Assembly (NCBI GenBank): GCA_904063045.1
Contig: CAJFCJ010000007.1
Span: 1,270,510 to 1,334,509, forward strand
Origin: Dimorphilus gyrociliatus
Taxonomy: Eukaryota > Annelida > Polychaeta > Dinophilidae
DNA: 64,000 nt
Reading direction: 5' to 3'
A program made the translations under genes and the position numbers. Within the stretch, counting starts at the first letter, position 1. Each line of letters begins with the position of its first letter. The notes under the pieces are model-generated. The model was not told where the DNA came from and did no database searches. It worked only from the letters and a program-made list of their open reading frames with translations. This document shows positions 24,799-38,239 of the stretch, one piece after another.

Positions 24799-27700
24799 TT
24801 AATTAAACAGTTCTATCACCTTGAACGAAGTCTTCAATAATTGTAAACCTTCAGAATCCATTTCTAGTCTGTCTAATTCTGCTAACAATCTGCATAAATC
24901 ATCCAGTTTTCCCTCACCTTTTCCTTCAACATCGACTTTTAAGAATAAAGCCTAACAATAGAAATAGAAGCCATCTTAGATAAATAATTAATTGAAGTAT
25001 TAAATGATTATGTGTTTGTTATGGCTAAGTACCATGTATTTTGAGATTTCCTCCTCTAATTGATCAAAGTTTACGGTGTCGAATGAATTAGAGAATGTTT
25101 TTTCCAGGTTTCTAATTGTCTCAATTAGTTTAAAGAATGGAACGAATTCCTTTTCGCCGAAAAAGGTCGTTTCAGATTCTACTTGATAAATATGTCGAAG
25201 ATATTTAATTTGTTGCTTTGTCATATCATTTAAATATTCCTTCTCAATTTTGTCAAATTGAACGTGGCTGTTAAAACGAGAGAAAATGTTCTTTTTTGTA
25301 TAAAGATTAATAAACTTTAGAGAATTAAGAACAACTATTTTAGTATTCTTTTCGTGTGTAACAAAAAAATCGTGTTTCTCTCACCCGTCGGCATCTGAGT
25401 CTAGACGCTTAAAAGTCTTTTGTAGCTGAATCAATTGCTCTGCATCCACTAATTTTGTATAATCCGCAAAGCCTTTTAAAGGTTTCGGTACTTTTTCAAC
25501 AGGAGGAGGAGGAGATGGTGGAGAAGGGGTAGGATTTGGAAAAAGTGTACCCTTTTTCTGACTATTATAATAGTAAAAAATGTTAAAATTATGGAAGATT
25601 GATATTAATTTATCATAAGTATTTTACTTGGGATAGTGATCGTTTTGAGATACTTGTTCCTCTTCCTTAGTTCCCTGTCTAATAAAAAATACACAATGAT
25701 TTATTACTATTTGCAATTTGGGACCTTTTTTTCCTGTAAAATTTTTATAGCATGTTTATATAGTATAAAAGAATTTTAATGTTTATTTAAATAGTATAAA
25801 ATTTAATGAAAATAAAAAAAAAAAAGAAAACCAACTCTCTAGTAAACTCTTCCACTTTTTCAGTTGGGGGTGATGGCTCTGGAAACTTTAAGGGAGCGGG
25901 CGAAGGCTTTGCTGTTAGATATTTAAAGAGAAAAACTCTTTTACTTATTTTACATTATTAAATATTTTTTCAGTTGAAAGAAAACTATGAAAATTATGAG
26001 TAAATTAAAAACTGAATGCAAACTAAATTGAATTAAACTAAATATAGTTTTTTTTTATAGCTGTGCTGATTTTGTTTAAGGCATAAAAAAAGTGTTATTT
26101 TCTTTTTATGCGTTAGTTGCACAGCATCACTGCACGCTCTGACGCACCGGCGACCGATGGAATTTGTTCAGGACTGTCGCTAGGTGCCGCCAGTCGCTTC
26201 GGATGAGAACTTAATTGGGTCTTCGCCTTAGCCGGCATACGTAAAGTCACCTTAGTTTTGTTTCTATGTATTCTAGAGACGTCTGTCTTTGAGCGTTGTA
26301 TATTAGGCGCTCTTTCCGTTGTAGTTGTCTTGTTAATTGATGATAAATCTGATGGGAATGATTAACACAATCTTGGTTAGGGTCACAGCAAAAAACAAAC
26401 AAACACATAACCAGGATAAAAGCAAGAAATTCTCTAACGAATAAAACGTTAAGTTAAAAACCACATTGAACTTGATTATTTCCATTTAGAATCGTGTTTA
26501 TGTGTTCAAAAATATTCATAATATTAAAGTATTGTTTACCATAAGAATTGGCAATTGGTAGTTTATGTTTAGGTCTATTAATAGTGTGATCACTATGTTG
26601 AAGAAAGAAAAATCAACGTAATTATTTATTAATATCTAAAATTATTTAGTAAACAACTAATCAAACGTACGGTGGGAGTCTAATACCGCGACCAACGTAT
26701 AAATCTTTCGCTCTTGTAGGTAATTCTACCTGCTTCAGACGGCGAATTTCCCCCAAAATATCCATCCTTTTATCAAAATTGCTTTATCAACGATACAAAT
26801 GAAACGATGCGAAAATATATTACTTTACCTCTCTGTCATAACCACTTTAGTACCCCCAAGTAACATATCAATTGGCAACCTATGCAACATCATCTCCCTC
26901 CTCCTTCTCCACAGCTTCATCTTTTCTTTATACTCCTTTTCAGCTTCAATTCTGTCTCGTTGACTAAAATTACTGAATTATTAATAAAAGATATTACATT
27001 TTCGCTGCCATTAACATGTTGTTTTTAGAACCAGAATACTCACAGCCCTTCTGGATAGCTCCATTTATCTTCCATCTGTTGGACAGATTCTTTTTATTTA
27101 TTAATAAAATAAATTATCCACCATTGATATTACTTCTTGCCTATCTCTGAATAGGAACATATCCCGATTTTTTGAGCCAAAGCTACTTCCGTCGAACTGA
27201 TGAGTCCACATATCGCCATGTCGAGCATTCATTAAAGGTACCTTTTTAACGACAGTCGACGACCTAATAACGATATATTCTTGTTTAATTCAGTATCAAG
27301 CGTATTAAAAACTTTATTAACAATTAGAAAAAAAAGGCATTAGTGTAACTCGTCGATAGACTTTTGAAGCTCATAGAGAGAGAATAAAAGAGTGGAGAAA
27401 AAATTGAAAAAAAAGGAACCCTCTAACGCAATTTATTACAGGCACTAGCCTTATCGTTAGTACATAACTTTCCTCCTCAATAAAAAATAGTGCTCATAAA
27501 AAAAATCGTGGAAAAGCTCTTCGACAGGTTGGATACCTGTTCTTTTTCTCATCTAACTCCAAATTACTATTATTCGTCTCCTTTTTGACGGTCGGAAGAT
27601 TCATTGGGGTACCAACCACTCGAACATTTTCCAAAGTCTTAGGCCTATTTATTCGTTTCAATTTTAGAAAAAGAAATTGAAAAAACAAAAAAACAAGATA

Positions 27701-28853
27701 TAAAACAAAAATTAAAAGCAACTTTATTGGAAGAGCGAGAGAGAGATAGAGAGAGAAAGAAAGAGAGATTCTACATATTTCCCTGCTTCTTTAATCATTT
27801 ATATTATTTAGAAAAAAAGGAAGAGTTATTAATTTGAATTATTAAGGGCAAAATATTTACTAACTTGAAGGATTGAGAGTGGAAGGGTAGGGCTATTGAA
27901 TTAAATTCCCGTTCACCATTTTGCACCTGCTAACAACAGCGCTTAAAAAGTATTAGGTTTTAATAAGGCAGCCAAAGCCTTTTTTTTTTCTTCTTACAAC
28001 TTCTGATCATTCAGAAAAAGAGATCAATATTTAACGGCAAGAAAGTAATATATCTAATATATTATACATATATATATATATTAAAGTATATGCGTTCATA
28101 AGTTATATATATATATATATATATATTAATTTATACAGTATAGATAGTATATTTAGATATCTTTATTCAAAATAATAGAACTTTATATCTATATAAATAT
28201 ATTTATATATTTAACGCATTATAATATTTTATTATATGTCTTGAATTATATATAATAAATCTGTGATTTATATCTAACCTCGATTAGGTTGGATATATGT
28301 GACTTATCTGCTAGACCATTGTAAATTGGCGATTTCGACGACCGCAGAGCCAATGGAAACATTTCCTAGGTTAATCAATGTTGGAAATAATTTTTCTGGT
28401 AATTGCTTGGGTGTAGAGTGTTTTATTCTTAAATGTTTGGCTGTGCAATCGTCACGCCTGCTTTAACTTGGCCGAAAATCCGAATGCAACAATTATTTTA
28501 ATCTGTTTTATTTCGATATTAAAACTAGTCAAAGAATATTGAATTTAGCTAGGATTCTTTTCTGTCTTTGTTTCGCGCAGTTAGACAATAAAGCTATTAT
28601 GCTCTCTTCTTACTCTAGCTAAAGATATACTTATAAAAGGCGTTACCTTATCGATTGGACGAGAGAGGGGGAAAAAACTTCTCTTTTCCGTTACGCCCTT
28701 ATCAAATGAATTTATAGGCAATTTTGGAAGATCTGTTGCATTTGGGGAGATAGAACCTTCACTTCTATGAACAGCTATTCTCTTCCCTATAGACTCCAAA
28801 GAAGCGAGAGAAGGAAGTTTCGAATCGTCTGACGCTCGTTTCATAATCGGCAT
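24799..28853 (-). CDS. EF-hand protein of unknown function, 14 exons
   Basis: Exons on the minus strand, all GT-AG and in phase: 28853-28647, 27929-27865, 27644-27537, 27263-27134, 27075-27044, 26963-26829, 26766-26671, 26592-26540, 26348-26148, 25911-25836, 25678-25628, 25561-25385, 25267-25033, 24951-24799; total 572 aa. The N-terminal half is Ser/Lys-rich. A basic helix follows (EAEKEYKEKMKLWRRRREMM), then a proline-rich linker (SPPSPPPP). Near residue 440 is a clear EF-hand (FKRLDSDADGHVQFDKI) with Asp at loop positions 1, 3 and 5 and Gly at 6, split by an intron. A second, degenerate hand (KVDVEGKGEGKLDDL) lies near residue 527. It probably binds calcium. I cannot name the family. The weakest joins are exons 2 and 5. 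Confidence 0.7.
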
Positions 28854-31823
28854 TACAAGCCAGCCACCAATCCCTGATTTCCTGGTCTCTTTAGCAACTC
28901 TCTCGCGCTGGCTCTCACTTAGTTACTCTCTCTTCTCTAACAGATTTTATATACGACTGAATATTTAAATATAGTTATATTTTTATTTTTATACATAACT
29001 ATATACTTGTATTTCTGTCTATATCACAGTTCTAAGCAATCTTTATTTATGGCGGTGAAAGCTCGCCCTCTATAGTCATTAAATGCTTGCTTTTCATTGA
29101 ACGCAGCACTTGATAGGCTCCTTCTATTGTTTCTTTTTCTATAATTCCTCTTTAATTCATGTTTCTACCTTATTCATTTATCTATAAGCATGTTTCGCTT
29201 TAAATCATTCGGGACAAAGCCCTTAAAATTAATACGTACTACAAGAATTTGTCTAAAAAGAATTCATTTATTATTAGCAACCTCTCAATATTCAAAACAC
29301 CTCATAAGAACAATTTATTCTGCACTTGCCACAATACGCTCTTTTCTAGGCCGCAATCGAATTTTTATCTATAGTACCGCAATTCAGCTTAGCCTTTAGA
29401 ATGTTACATTTATAAAGTGATACAAATTATATTTTTCTATACATTTTTATATATTTTAGTATATACAGTATATATATATATACATAATAGCCGAAACTCC
29501 TTCATACCAAAAAGGTTCAAAGAAATAAAACCTACTCGAAATAAGTAGACTCCTGTAAAGCTAAATGGCTTGTAGAATATAGTATTTAATACATAAATGA
29601 ACATAGAATTTAACTAATTATTGGAAGATATTGTAATATTATAGTAATAATGATTAATTATTCAACGAATACATTAGAAGAATATTACGTAAATCGTAAG
29701 GGAACTACACTCATACTGTATAAGGAAGGGAAAGTAATTATTCGTGTTATTTTGAGGATATTGTTCCGTCATGACTTACTGACTACTGTAAGCTTACTTG
29801 GTAGAGTCTTGGACTCGAAAGCTACCAACTTAGATACTTAAGCAATTGAATAGATAAAATATTTTCGATAGACCCCTATTGGTTTATATAATTATTTTTT
29901 GATTAATGATTTATATTTTTTTTAAAAAACTACGCTTTTAGAAGAAAAAAAAGTGGCAATTAGCATCTTTTAGGCTGCCATTTGCGGGAAATACAAAGAG
30001 CTATTAACAAAAAATGATTTGAACAAATGATGCGTTTACGTGAGTATATATTAAACTTTTCACTGTCTATTAGTCTAAACGTGTTACTGAAGAAATTATT
30101 TAACCTAGTTTGATTTATGAGACTTTAACTGTTGGCAACTAGACGATACTGAAAAAATGGGGAAAGAATGTAGGCAGAATTGTAACAGTAATTATAGGCC
30201 TCAATACTCTTTAACAGCAATTAATAGTTTATCAATAAATAGCAAACAGACATAACCGATTTCGTCATTTCCTTTAATTAGCACAATATATGAATAATTG
30301 ATTATTCTCAGGTGTTGACTAAAAAAGTGAAAAAGCAAAACAAGAACCAAATAATATAAACATTTACTATTCATTCGTATATCATTCGCTAATAACAACA
30401 AAAAAGCAAATAAGGCCTATTTGTCAATTAGTACCTTCGTATTATTTATTTCAATCAAATATTCACTCACTGTTACTTTCATTACGTATATAAAAAGTTG
30501 AAAGTGTATAAAGCAACTATGTGTATAATGTTTACTATAAAATCAACAAATAAGCTTAATTTCTTTTAATTACTTATTTATAACTTATGAAAAAAAATGC
30601 TATAAAATTAAATTTAAGCACTTATTACTTAATGGTCAAACGATATTATATAAATACTTAAATTACATAAATTATACATAAAAATAATGAACGTTTTCCC
30701 ACAGAATTTAAACTTAATTTATAATTTATATAGAAATAATATAATTGAATATTTTTACTAAATAATTAAACAATAATAAATGATGGATAGATGATTAGTT
30801 CTCCATTTTAATGGTATTTTAGAAGAAAAATAGAATATTCTCACATATTTTTTTTCTATTGAATTTAGAAGGTTTACAAAGAATTTACTTCAGACTAAAG
30901 GATCATTGCGGATGTAATCTAACGTAATAAATAACGATTTAATGGGATAGTCAGTTTGCTATTTATAATAATCTTATTATTTTTCTGGGTTTTATTATTA
31001 TTATTATTGTATTGTTCTAAATAACAGACAAAGGGAATATTACGAAAAAGCTAACCTCCAATAATGCCATTGCTAATTTAGGAAAGAAAAAGAAAAGAAA
31101 GCATTCAAACGATTAAATTAACGTTATTTTTTACACTAAATGAACTTTGTACATCAAAGTACATTATACTTGTTTAATGATCAAAAAAGAGCATGCTGCT
31201 ATATTTTCTGGACTATATAGGATAACATAAAAATATGTTAATGTGGATTTTACTGCTCCTTTTTACGCCTAAAGAGACTGTTAATGCCACCTATCAGTCG
31301 GTTCTATTATTAAAAATAATAATTTTATTATTTATCGAATATTATATTCTATTTTGTTATTCTTATATTAAAATATTCTTTCCCTTCAGTAAATTGATAT
31401 GAAAAGTAAATAATTATTTTTAAGTGTTTACTCCAAAATGTAAATTATTGCCTAAACACATGTTTTACGCAATTAGGGGAAGAGATCTACTTAAAGAAAA
31501 TTTTTAAATAAATTACCCATCTTCTGTAGTGCCTTTCACAATATAAATATTGTTAAAAAAAAGTATCTATATATAAATTTATCTATTATTTAAATACTAC
31601 TCGGTATATATATATATATATTTATATATATGTATATATTTTTCAAAGAATGGTACTTTTTGAAAAGCATGAGTTAATTGGGAAGCCATTTTGTTTCTTG
31701 AACCAGTAAGGTAACAATTGACTCTTTAAAGTATAATCAACTTCATTTGGTAAAATTTTAACAAATAAAAAAGGTTACTACTGTATCGATTTTTATGACA
31801 GAGGCAAATATAAATTATTGAAT
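28854..31823. other. 3 kb AT-rich intergenic region before the family cluster
   Basis: Many TA tracts (e.g. 29469-29482, 31607-31640) and homopolymers. Small open frames (e.g. 29190-29399, 29650-29841) lack recognisable features. No RNA gene identified. It separates the ordinary multi-exon genes from the expanded family. Confidence 0.5.
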
Positions 31824-33489
31824 ATGGTAAGATAATTAGAAACGACACCTTCATGTTATAACCCATATACTAATACGATATCTATTTCTACAGCGACGCG
31901 ATCTATCTGACGAAGTTAATGAATTCAATTTCTATTCAATAAAAAGTAATATTGAGATAGTTGAATGCCAGCCAATTTTTTGTACATTGATAGAGCTTGT
32001 AAAAATTGGCGATTTGGCAACGTCAAAGCATCTTTTGAGTAATGAAACTATAAATAATAAAGAAGATTTATATCTTGTATGTAGTGAAGAAGCAATTACG
32101 TCAAATCAAAAAGACATGTTTATTTTCTACGTACATAAAAGGGTTTCACTTTTCGAAAGACAACGCCGATTTAGAAAACATATCGATAGTCTTGATCATT
32201 TCTTTGACAAAATGGCTTCCGAACTGATAGAGAGAGGGAAGGCATCATGGTTAAAATTTTTACGTGTTGCTCTGGGACAACATCTTAGTAGACGTAATCC
32301 CGAAAATTTAGAAAAACAACTACAAATCGCCGTCTCTAATAACCAAAGATCCTGTTTTGATTTGCTATTGAATGAATGTAACGGAATATTTGGGAAAGAT
32401 ACTTACGGTATCATTTTAAGAAGTGGATTCTGCGATAAGCTTAAAATTTTAAAAGATATCATATCTTCCGTATTGTTTTATCATTCTAAAGTTATCTCTA
32501 AAATAGTCTATTTATGCCTTAAAGCAAACACTTGTTTGGATGACATAAAATCAATTATACCATTCGATAGATTGAGCAACGAAACCGTTCAAAGCCTATG
32601 TTGTATTGCAATATCTTTGAATAGATTCGATTTTTTCAAATATTGCATAATTGAGAAAAAATGCGATCTATCCGACGATTTAATCCACAATACGTTAAAT
32701 CTATCAAGCGAATTGCAATTTTTCGATCGTTTCCCGAGAAGATACAAAAAGTACTTTGAAAGAAAATTGATTTTGAAGAAAGATACACTAGGATTAGAAG
32801 AGCTAAAAATTCTAACAAATCCACCTATTTTACTTTCTCTTATGAAAACTAAAGAATTTGATGATTGGCAATATTTAAAAAATATTATCTTCAAATATTT
32901 GTTTGTCAGGGAAGGAATAATCTTAGATTCGAAGGTGTCTTGGGAAAGGAAACGGCAGAGTTTGGAAATATTTTGCATATTGATCCATTATAGTGAAAAC
33001 AAACAGGGATTACAACAACAGGACGTTGATTCGGCAATCAACTCGATCATTCAAGCCTCGAATAATTCATACAGGAGATCATTTGTAAAGTATTGTGCAA
33101 GATTAATTGCAACGCTATATCGGTATGGTTACGGCTTACACGAAATAGCCAATAGTTTCGTCTATAGGTACTATTTCCTAATTGAAGATGCACATCAGCT
33201 ACTATTCAAGACAGTTCTTGCGGGATGCTCCCAAAAGAATTACAATTTATTAATGGAATCTCATACCACTTGTTTTACGGTTATGCCATTGTGGAAAATG
33301 TGCAGAATAGTAGTTAGGAATGCAATTCGTAAGCCTTATACTAAAAATCTAAATCATATGATGAAAATGGAGAATCTACCATTTTTTATTGAAAAACTCA
33401 TGAACTTTGAAAAGGAAATGGAAAGTATAGACATTCAAATTATAGATTTTTCAATTATCAACGATATTGTTCACATTTATAACTTGTAA
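31824..33489 (+). CDS. Ankyrin/SOCS-box-like family member 1
   Basis: Coding sequence 31824-31826 (the ATG alone) + 31894-33489, 532 aa. The 67-base intron starts right after the ATG (ATG|GTAAGA), has a CTAAT branch site and a CTACAG acceptor, and opens 31 further in-frame codons (RRDLSDEV...) before the long open frame. The N-terminus resembles an ankyrin pair (IELVKIGDLATSKHLL). The BC-box-like element PLWKMCRIVV at about residue 466 has the canonical Cys. LPFF follows 30 residues later, then a short beta-like tail. Two genes follow on the same strand with the same start structure. The function as a ubiquitin-ligase receptor is inferred. Confidence 0.85.
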
Positions 33490-34222
33490 AATTTTTTTGA
33501 ATGAAGATTATTTCTATATTATTCTATACAAACAAGTAAACAACCGTAAAGAGCTTGTGTTTCCATTTGTTCTAGAAATTCTCTTATTATTTCGATTAAG
33601 CGTGAAGAGTCTTACAGTTGATTAAATTCTTATTGAAACTGTTATTAAGCTAAAAATATATGAAAATAATGTTAATTAAAGGGCGTTAATTCTTATATAT
33701 ACAATATAGATAAGTATTTTGGCCTATACATGTGTTTTTTTTTTAATTATATAACCGGATGTAGTATTATAACCTTAATTTAGTACTACCAATTGTTATT
33801 TTAGAATAAATTAACATAATAGTTAATAAATTAACTTGTTATTATTTTTATCACATTTTTGACGAAAAGTTTAGTGAAATATTTATTTTCTCTACTTATT
33901 AAAAAGTAATTGTTTCGTAGATATTCCCACTCCTATCTCATTTAATTTCCGTAAAATTTTACTCTAAGTAGTTGGACGAGACGCCATATATAAATAGAAA
34001 TATATTTTCATTAAGACTTTATTTACTTTGGGAAAATATACAAAAAAAAAATTACTTAATCATCATTTTCTCATGTTTTTCATATTATTTACAAACGGAT
34101 TTTAGTTAGCCTGACATATGCAGTTAAGTTTTCAACGAAACCTTGACTAACGCTTTACTCTCTTTAAAAGTAGAGGAATTGTGATTAAATTTGACTTTCC
34201 ATCTCAAATTATCAACTCCAAT
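33490..34222. other. Spacer between members 1 and 2
   Basis: AT-rich, no gene. Promoter of member 2 presumably in the last few hundred bases. Confidence 0.5.
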
Positions 34223-36074
34223 ATGGTAAGTAAATTTGAATTTGTTAACATAATTGAAGTCAAGAGAGTCTAATACATTCATTAATTAGGAAAAGGCTAG
34301 AGAAAACCAAAAGGGTGAGAAAACAAGGTCACAAAGCAGTATTCAAGAAAAATTAAGTCAACTTGCCGAAGAAGGCGATTTAAATTCTATTATGACTTTC
34401 GTTGCTAATTCGCCTAGTTCAACTAGAGCGAGATACATCACAGTGTGTTTGAGAGAGCTAGCCGAGAGGGGTAATGAAATTACCTACCGACTCCTAATCA
34501 AGAGGACATTTGGCGAATTTCGTGCGAATCTAGAGGCAAAGTATGATGTTCTTGCAGCAATAAAACTTCTTAAAGCTTTTTATGAAACCGTATCTGTCGA
34601 TGTAATTTACATAGATAGGTCGTCATTTTTGAATATAATCAAAGAGGAAGCCTTAAAACTTGTCAAGCCTGGAAAAAAACTACCTAGTATAAATTGGGAA
34701 TTACATAAGGCAATTGCGTGCAAGATGAAACATTGTTTTTCTGCTGCAGTAAAATGTTTCATAGAAAGCAAAGATTGGGGAGCAATTTCTCTTATTTTAA
34801 GATCCAACTTTAGAGAAAAAATCAGCTTATGTGAAAGAATTATAGCAGAAATCCAAACAGAATATGATATAATGTCAAACGTTATACGCAAGTGTCTAGA
34901 GAACAAAGTAACACTTAAAGCTCTTGTTAAAATTATTCGCTTTGACCTATTGGATACGGAGAGTAGGAGGAAACTATTTTGCTCAGCTTTGAGTGAAAAT
35001 CGACCAGAAGTTATTCATTTTGGCATAAAAGAAAATTTATTCAAGTTGCAAGGAGATTTACTAGTTTTAACTTTCTCTTCTGAATGCTTTGAAGAATTAC
35101 TAAACAGCTATTTCGATATATACAGAAATTATATACATCAACTATTAACTGGTCGTTTTGGGTGTTGCTCGGACAGTAGGGCTTTACATTATCTAGTTGA
35201 TCCAAGAACTTTACAGATACTTTTCAAGCACAAAGAATTCGATAATAACCGAATCTATAAAGATGAAATGTTTAGATTCTTATTTGTTTCTTGCGAAAAT
35301 TTACTATCCCCATTCACTTGTATGGAAAATCGTTATACGGCTGTTTCAGCTTTTTGTATATTGCTTGATTATAGTAAAAACATTGGCGGACTCTCTCAGG
35401 ATGTTATCAATACCGCCTTTTCTACGATAGTTTTCGCTAATGGTACAAAATTCGAAGAATCTTTAGTAAACTTTCAAATATACGTCACCACAACTATGAC
35501 ATCACACGGTTATACTTTTACCGAATTGGAATTGTCTCAAGAATTTTTAGATGGCTTAAAAGGAAGTAAAAAACTTTCCAACTTATTAGATCTACTAATC
35601 GAAATATCGGATCAAACCCATTTCAATATCTTCAATAGGAAAATTAAAGGCAACAATACTATCATGACTTTAAAGGGAATGGCGAGACGAACTATAAGAC
35701 GGCATGTGAAAATACCATTTCGAAGAAATTTAAAACGTTTGATTAGACAATATTGTTTACCGTTTATTATAGAGCAGCTGTTAAATCTACACAATGAATT
35801 TGCTGAATTGGATGCACATCCAATCAAATTCGAAATAGACGATCAGGAGGGAGTAACGTTTGTCGACGAAGATGAGGCTATCGCTTCTCCCGACTTTATT
35901 CTTATAGAGAACTTTAGTTTTTTTAGAGATATAAATTGTTATTGCGTTAATAATAATAATAATATCATTGTTGAAGAATTCCCGCCATATCCAATTGAAC
36001 CGGAGGTTGTTGCGCCTGCAGTTCAGGAAATCGAACAAGAAGATCTTACAAAATTTTGCGAAGCATTTGTATAA
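34223..36074 (+). CDS. Ankyrin/SOCS-box-like family member 2, with acidic C-terminal extension
   Basis: Coding sequence 34223-34225 (ATG alone) + 34290-36074, 595 aa, the longest member. The 64-base intron reads ATG|GTAAGT ... TTAG, and the added codons (EKARENQKGEKTRSQSS) run in frame into the main frame. GLSQDVINTAF, HGYTF and SDQTHFNIF are present. The BC-box-like element is TLKGMARRTI at about residue 461 and LPFI follows. Unlike its relatives it continues for about 85 residues beyond the module, with acidic and proline-rich parts (VDEDEAIASPD, EEFPPYPIEPE). Confidence 0.85.
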
Positions 36075-37655
36075 TAATTTATGAAGTTTGTATATGAAAT
36101 GGAAAGATATCAACTAAATGATAAACTAACAAAGTAACATAATTAAATCAACTATTTGCCGAAAGAACCTTTAACCTAACAGCAAACTATCGACAAACTC
36201 AAATTTATCCATTTGCAGTTGTGCACGAAAAGTAAATACATCTTTTGATATTGTTTCAGAATTAGATTAATTACATGATTTCTCTTGATTTTTATTATCT
36301 CTTGTATGATTCCTATTAGGAGTAGGGATAATTGTCATTTCCTTCTATAGAAATTATTCTTTCATTTTACGAATTGAGAGAGAAGAGAGAGAGAGAGAGC
36401 TACTCTATGCTGACTTAGGAGTTTGGTGCACTGCTTTCAACTGTAATAGAAATAATAATTACTTACTCTTAACATTATAGATGGCTCTCCGCTCCATAAC
36501 ATCGTAGCAAATCAATCAATAATTTTAATAACTAAAATGACAGTAACTTACAAAAAGGGGCAATCTAGATATATCATAATCTTTATTTATTAAGGCCTAT
36601 TAATAAGGCAATACAAATTCTTTTAACTGTCAATGATATTTAACTTTTTCACACATCGAACTTTTTTGTTTTTTCTAAAAAACAAATCTTCACTTGTTAA
36701 ACATAAATTGAGATGAGATTAATCAACAAATCATCAATAAATCATTCATTATCCATTGATTTCTTTAATTAGTCAAACAAAGATGATCTTAGCTTGTTCA
36801 TGTTTATAATTGTTACCTATTTTTCAATACAGATACTACTGTCACCAAAGTGAAAGTATTGTTTCACTATTTCCCCAGGTACTTGTTAAAAACTTTAGTT
36901 TTATAGGCGAAAACGATGCATTTATTTATATCTTCAGTTAATCTATAGAATTATGAATGAAGAATTTGAAAAATTTTATTAGAGACAATGATAGTCTATA
37001 TCGTAGGTTTTTTTTCTATATGAATGAATACAATCTATTGAAAATGAATAGTAAACGTCCATTTATAGACGCAAGGCATTTATTAGGTAAATCTCCATGG
37101 TGCTGGCTAGTTTGCAATGGCAATTATGCAAAACTTTGTACAAATTATAAAAGGATAGTAATATTTCTTATTTAATATTGAAAGAAAGACTCATTTATAT
37201 ACATATATATATAAATATAAATGTTGATACGTTTTCCATTATTACCACCATTCATGTCTCATTTATCACGTATGATTGATGAAATAATTGGAAAACATTC
37301 AAGCTATTTTAAGTTGTCATAAAACTAGTCTGAACCCTCTATTTTCGGTGACCTATGCATCTTATTAAGATGCCTAACGGTGCCTGCATAAATTTAATAT
37401 CATTCTATTCCATTAATCATATGATTAATGGTCCAAGTGACCTAATTATATGTTGTTTTTTCCCTCTGTATTTCTTTTTGTATGTATGTCTTTGGTCCAT
37501 ATTTGTAAATGAAACCAATTTGATATAATATATTTTCTTTCTGACGAAACGTATCGTTTAGAGCCTGCATGGAATTTCTCCTCATAAGTAAATAGGGATT
37601 AATGTCTCTTTGCTAGGATTACTAGAATCTTGATTAATAAGAAAAAAAATCTAAG

Positions 37656-37695
<40 letters not shown>

Positions 37696-38239
37696 ACTCA
37701 CTCATATGTTCCCTTTTGCTCTCTCTCTCTCTATCTCTCTCTTTGTAATTGGTGGCCTTGAATCATTGCAATTTTGCAACATTTCTTCTCAGCAACAAAA
37801 TATTAAAAACAAAAAAATGTTTAGAATTTTTTTGAGAATCAAAAACAAATGAACGATGATTTTCGTAGATTTAGGCAATCTGTTTGTTATTATTATCTAC
37901 TTAAAACAATAACTTCAATATATATCTGAGAAATTTTGATGCTTTTATTCTAAAATATGGTAGAACAAAAATAGATACTTTTTGCTGAATGTTATTACTA
38001 GAATGTTTCAATTTTTATTTATTGTATTATGTGAAAGGTAATCTGTATTTTATAGAACGGTGGAGCATCTAGTTACTATTTAGTTTACATACTTTTAAGT
38101 TTTTATAATGGACACTAGATGGCTCTGTCTATTGGGTGGGAAAGTATAGTGTTTTGTCGAATGATAACTGGTAATTTTGTTTAACCGTCAAGTATTGTCG
38201 CCCAAGTAGTCTTCTTCGCTCATATTGTAATACTTAACA
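36075..38239. other. 2.2 kb spacer between members 2 and 3
   Basis: AT-rich with a (CT)n tract at 37658-37690 and a second near 37715-37742. The 36957-37175 open frame has no family features and is probably chance. Confidence 0.5.
37658..37690. repeat. (CT)n microsatellite
   Basis: Long CT dinucleotide tract, followed by CACT repeats. Confidence 0.9.

Noticed and set aside
24622-24840. Short plus-strand frame near the EF-hand gene
   Set aside because: It overlaps the last exon of the well-supported minus-strand gene and shows no features.
29190-29841. Two small open frames in the 3 kb intergenic region
   Set aside because: Fewer than 70 codons, no motif, no splice or poly-A context.
29760-29850. 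tRNA-like stretch (GGTAGAG ... GACTCGAAAG)
   Set aside because: No GGTTCGA-type B box and no foldable acceptor stem at the right distance.
32589-32978. Antisense open frames inside family members (also 34607-34906, 35787-36113, 51808-52143)
   Set aside because: They mirror the codon structure of the sense gene, carry no domain, and have no splice or promoter support.
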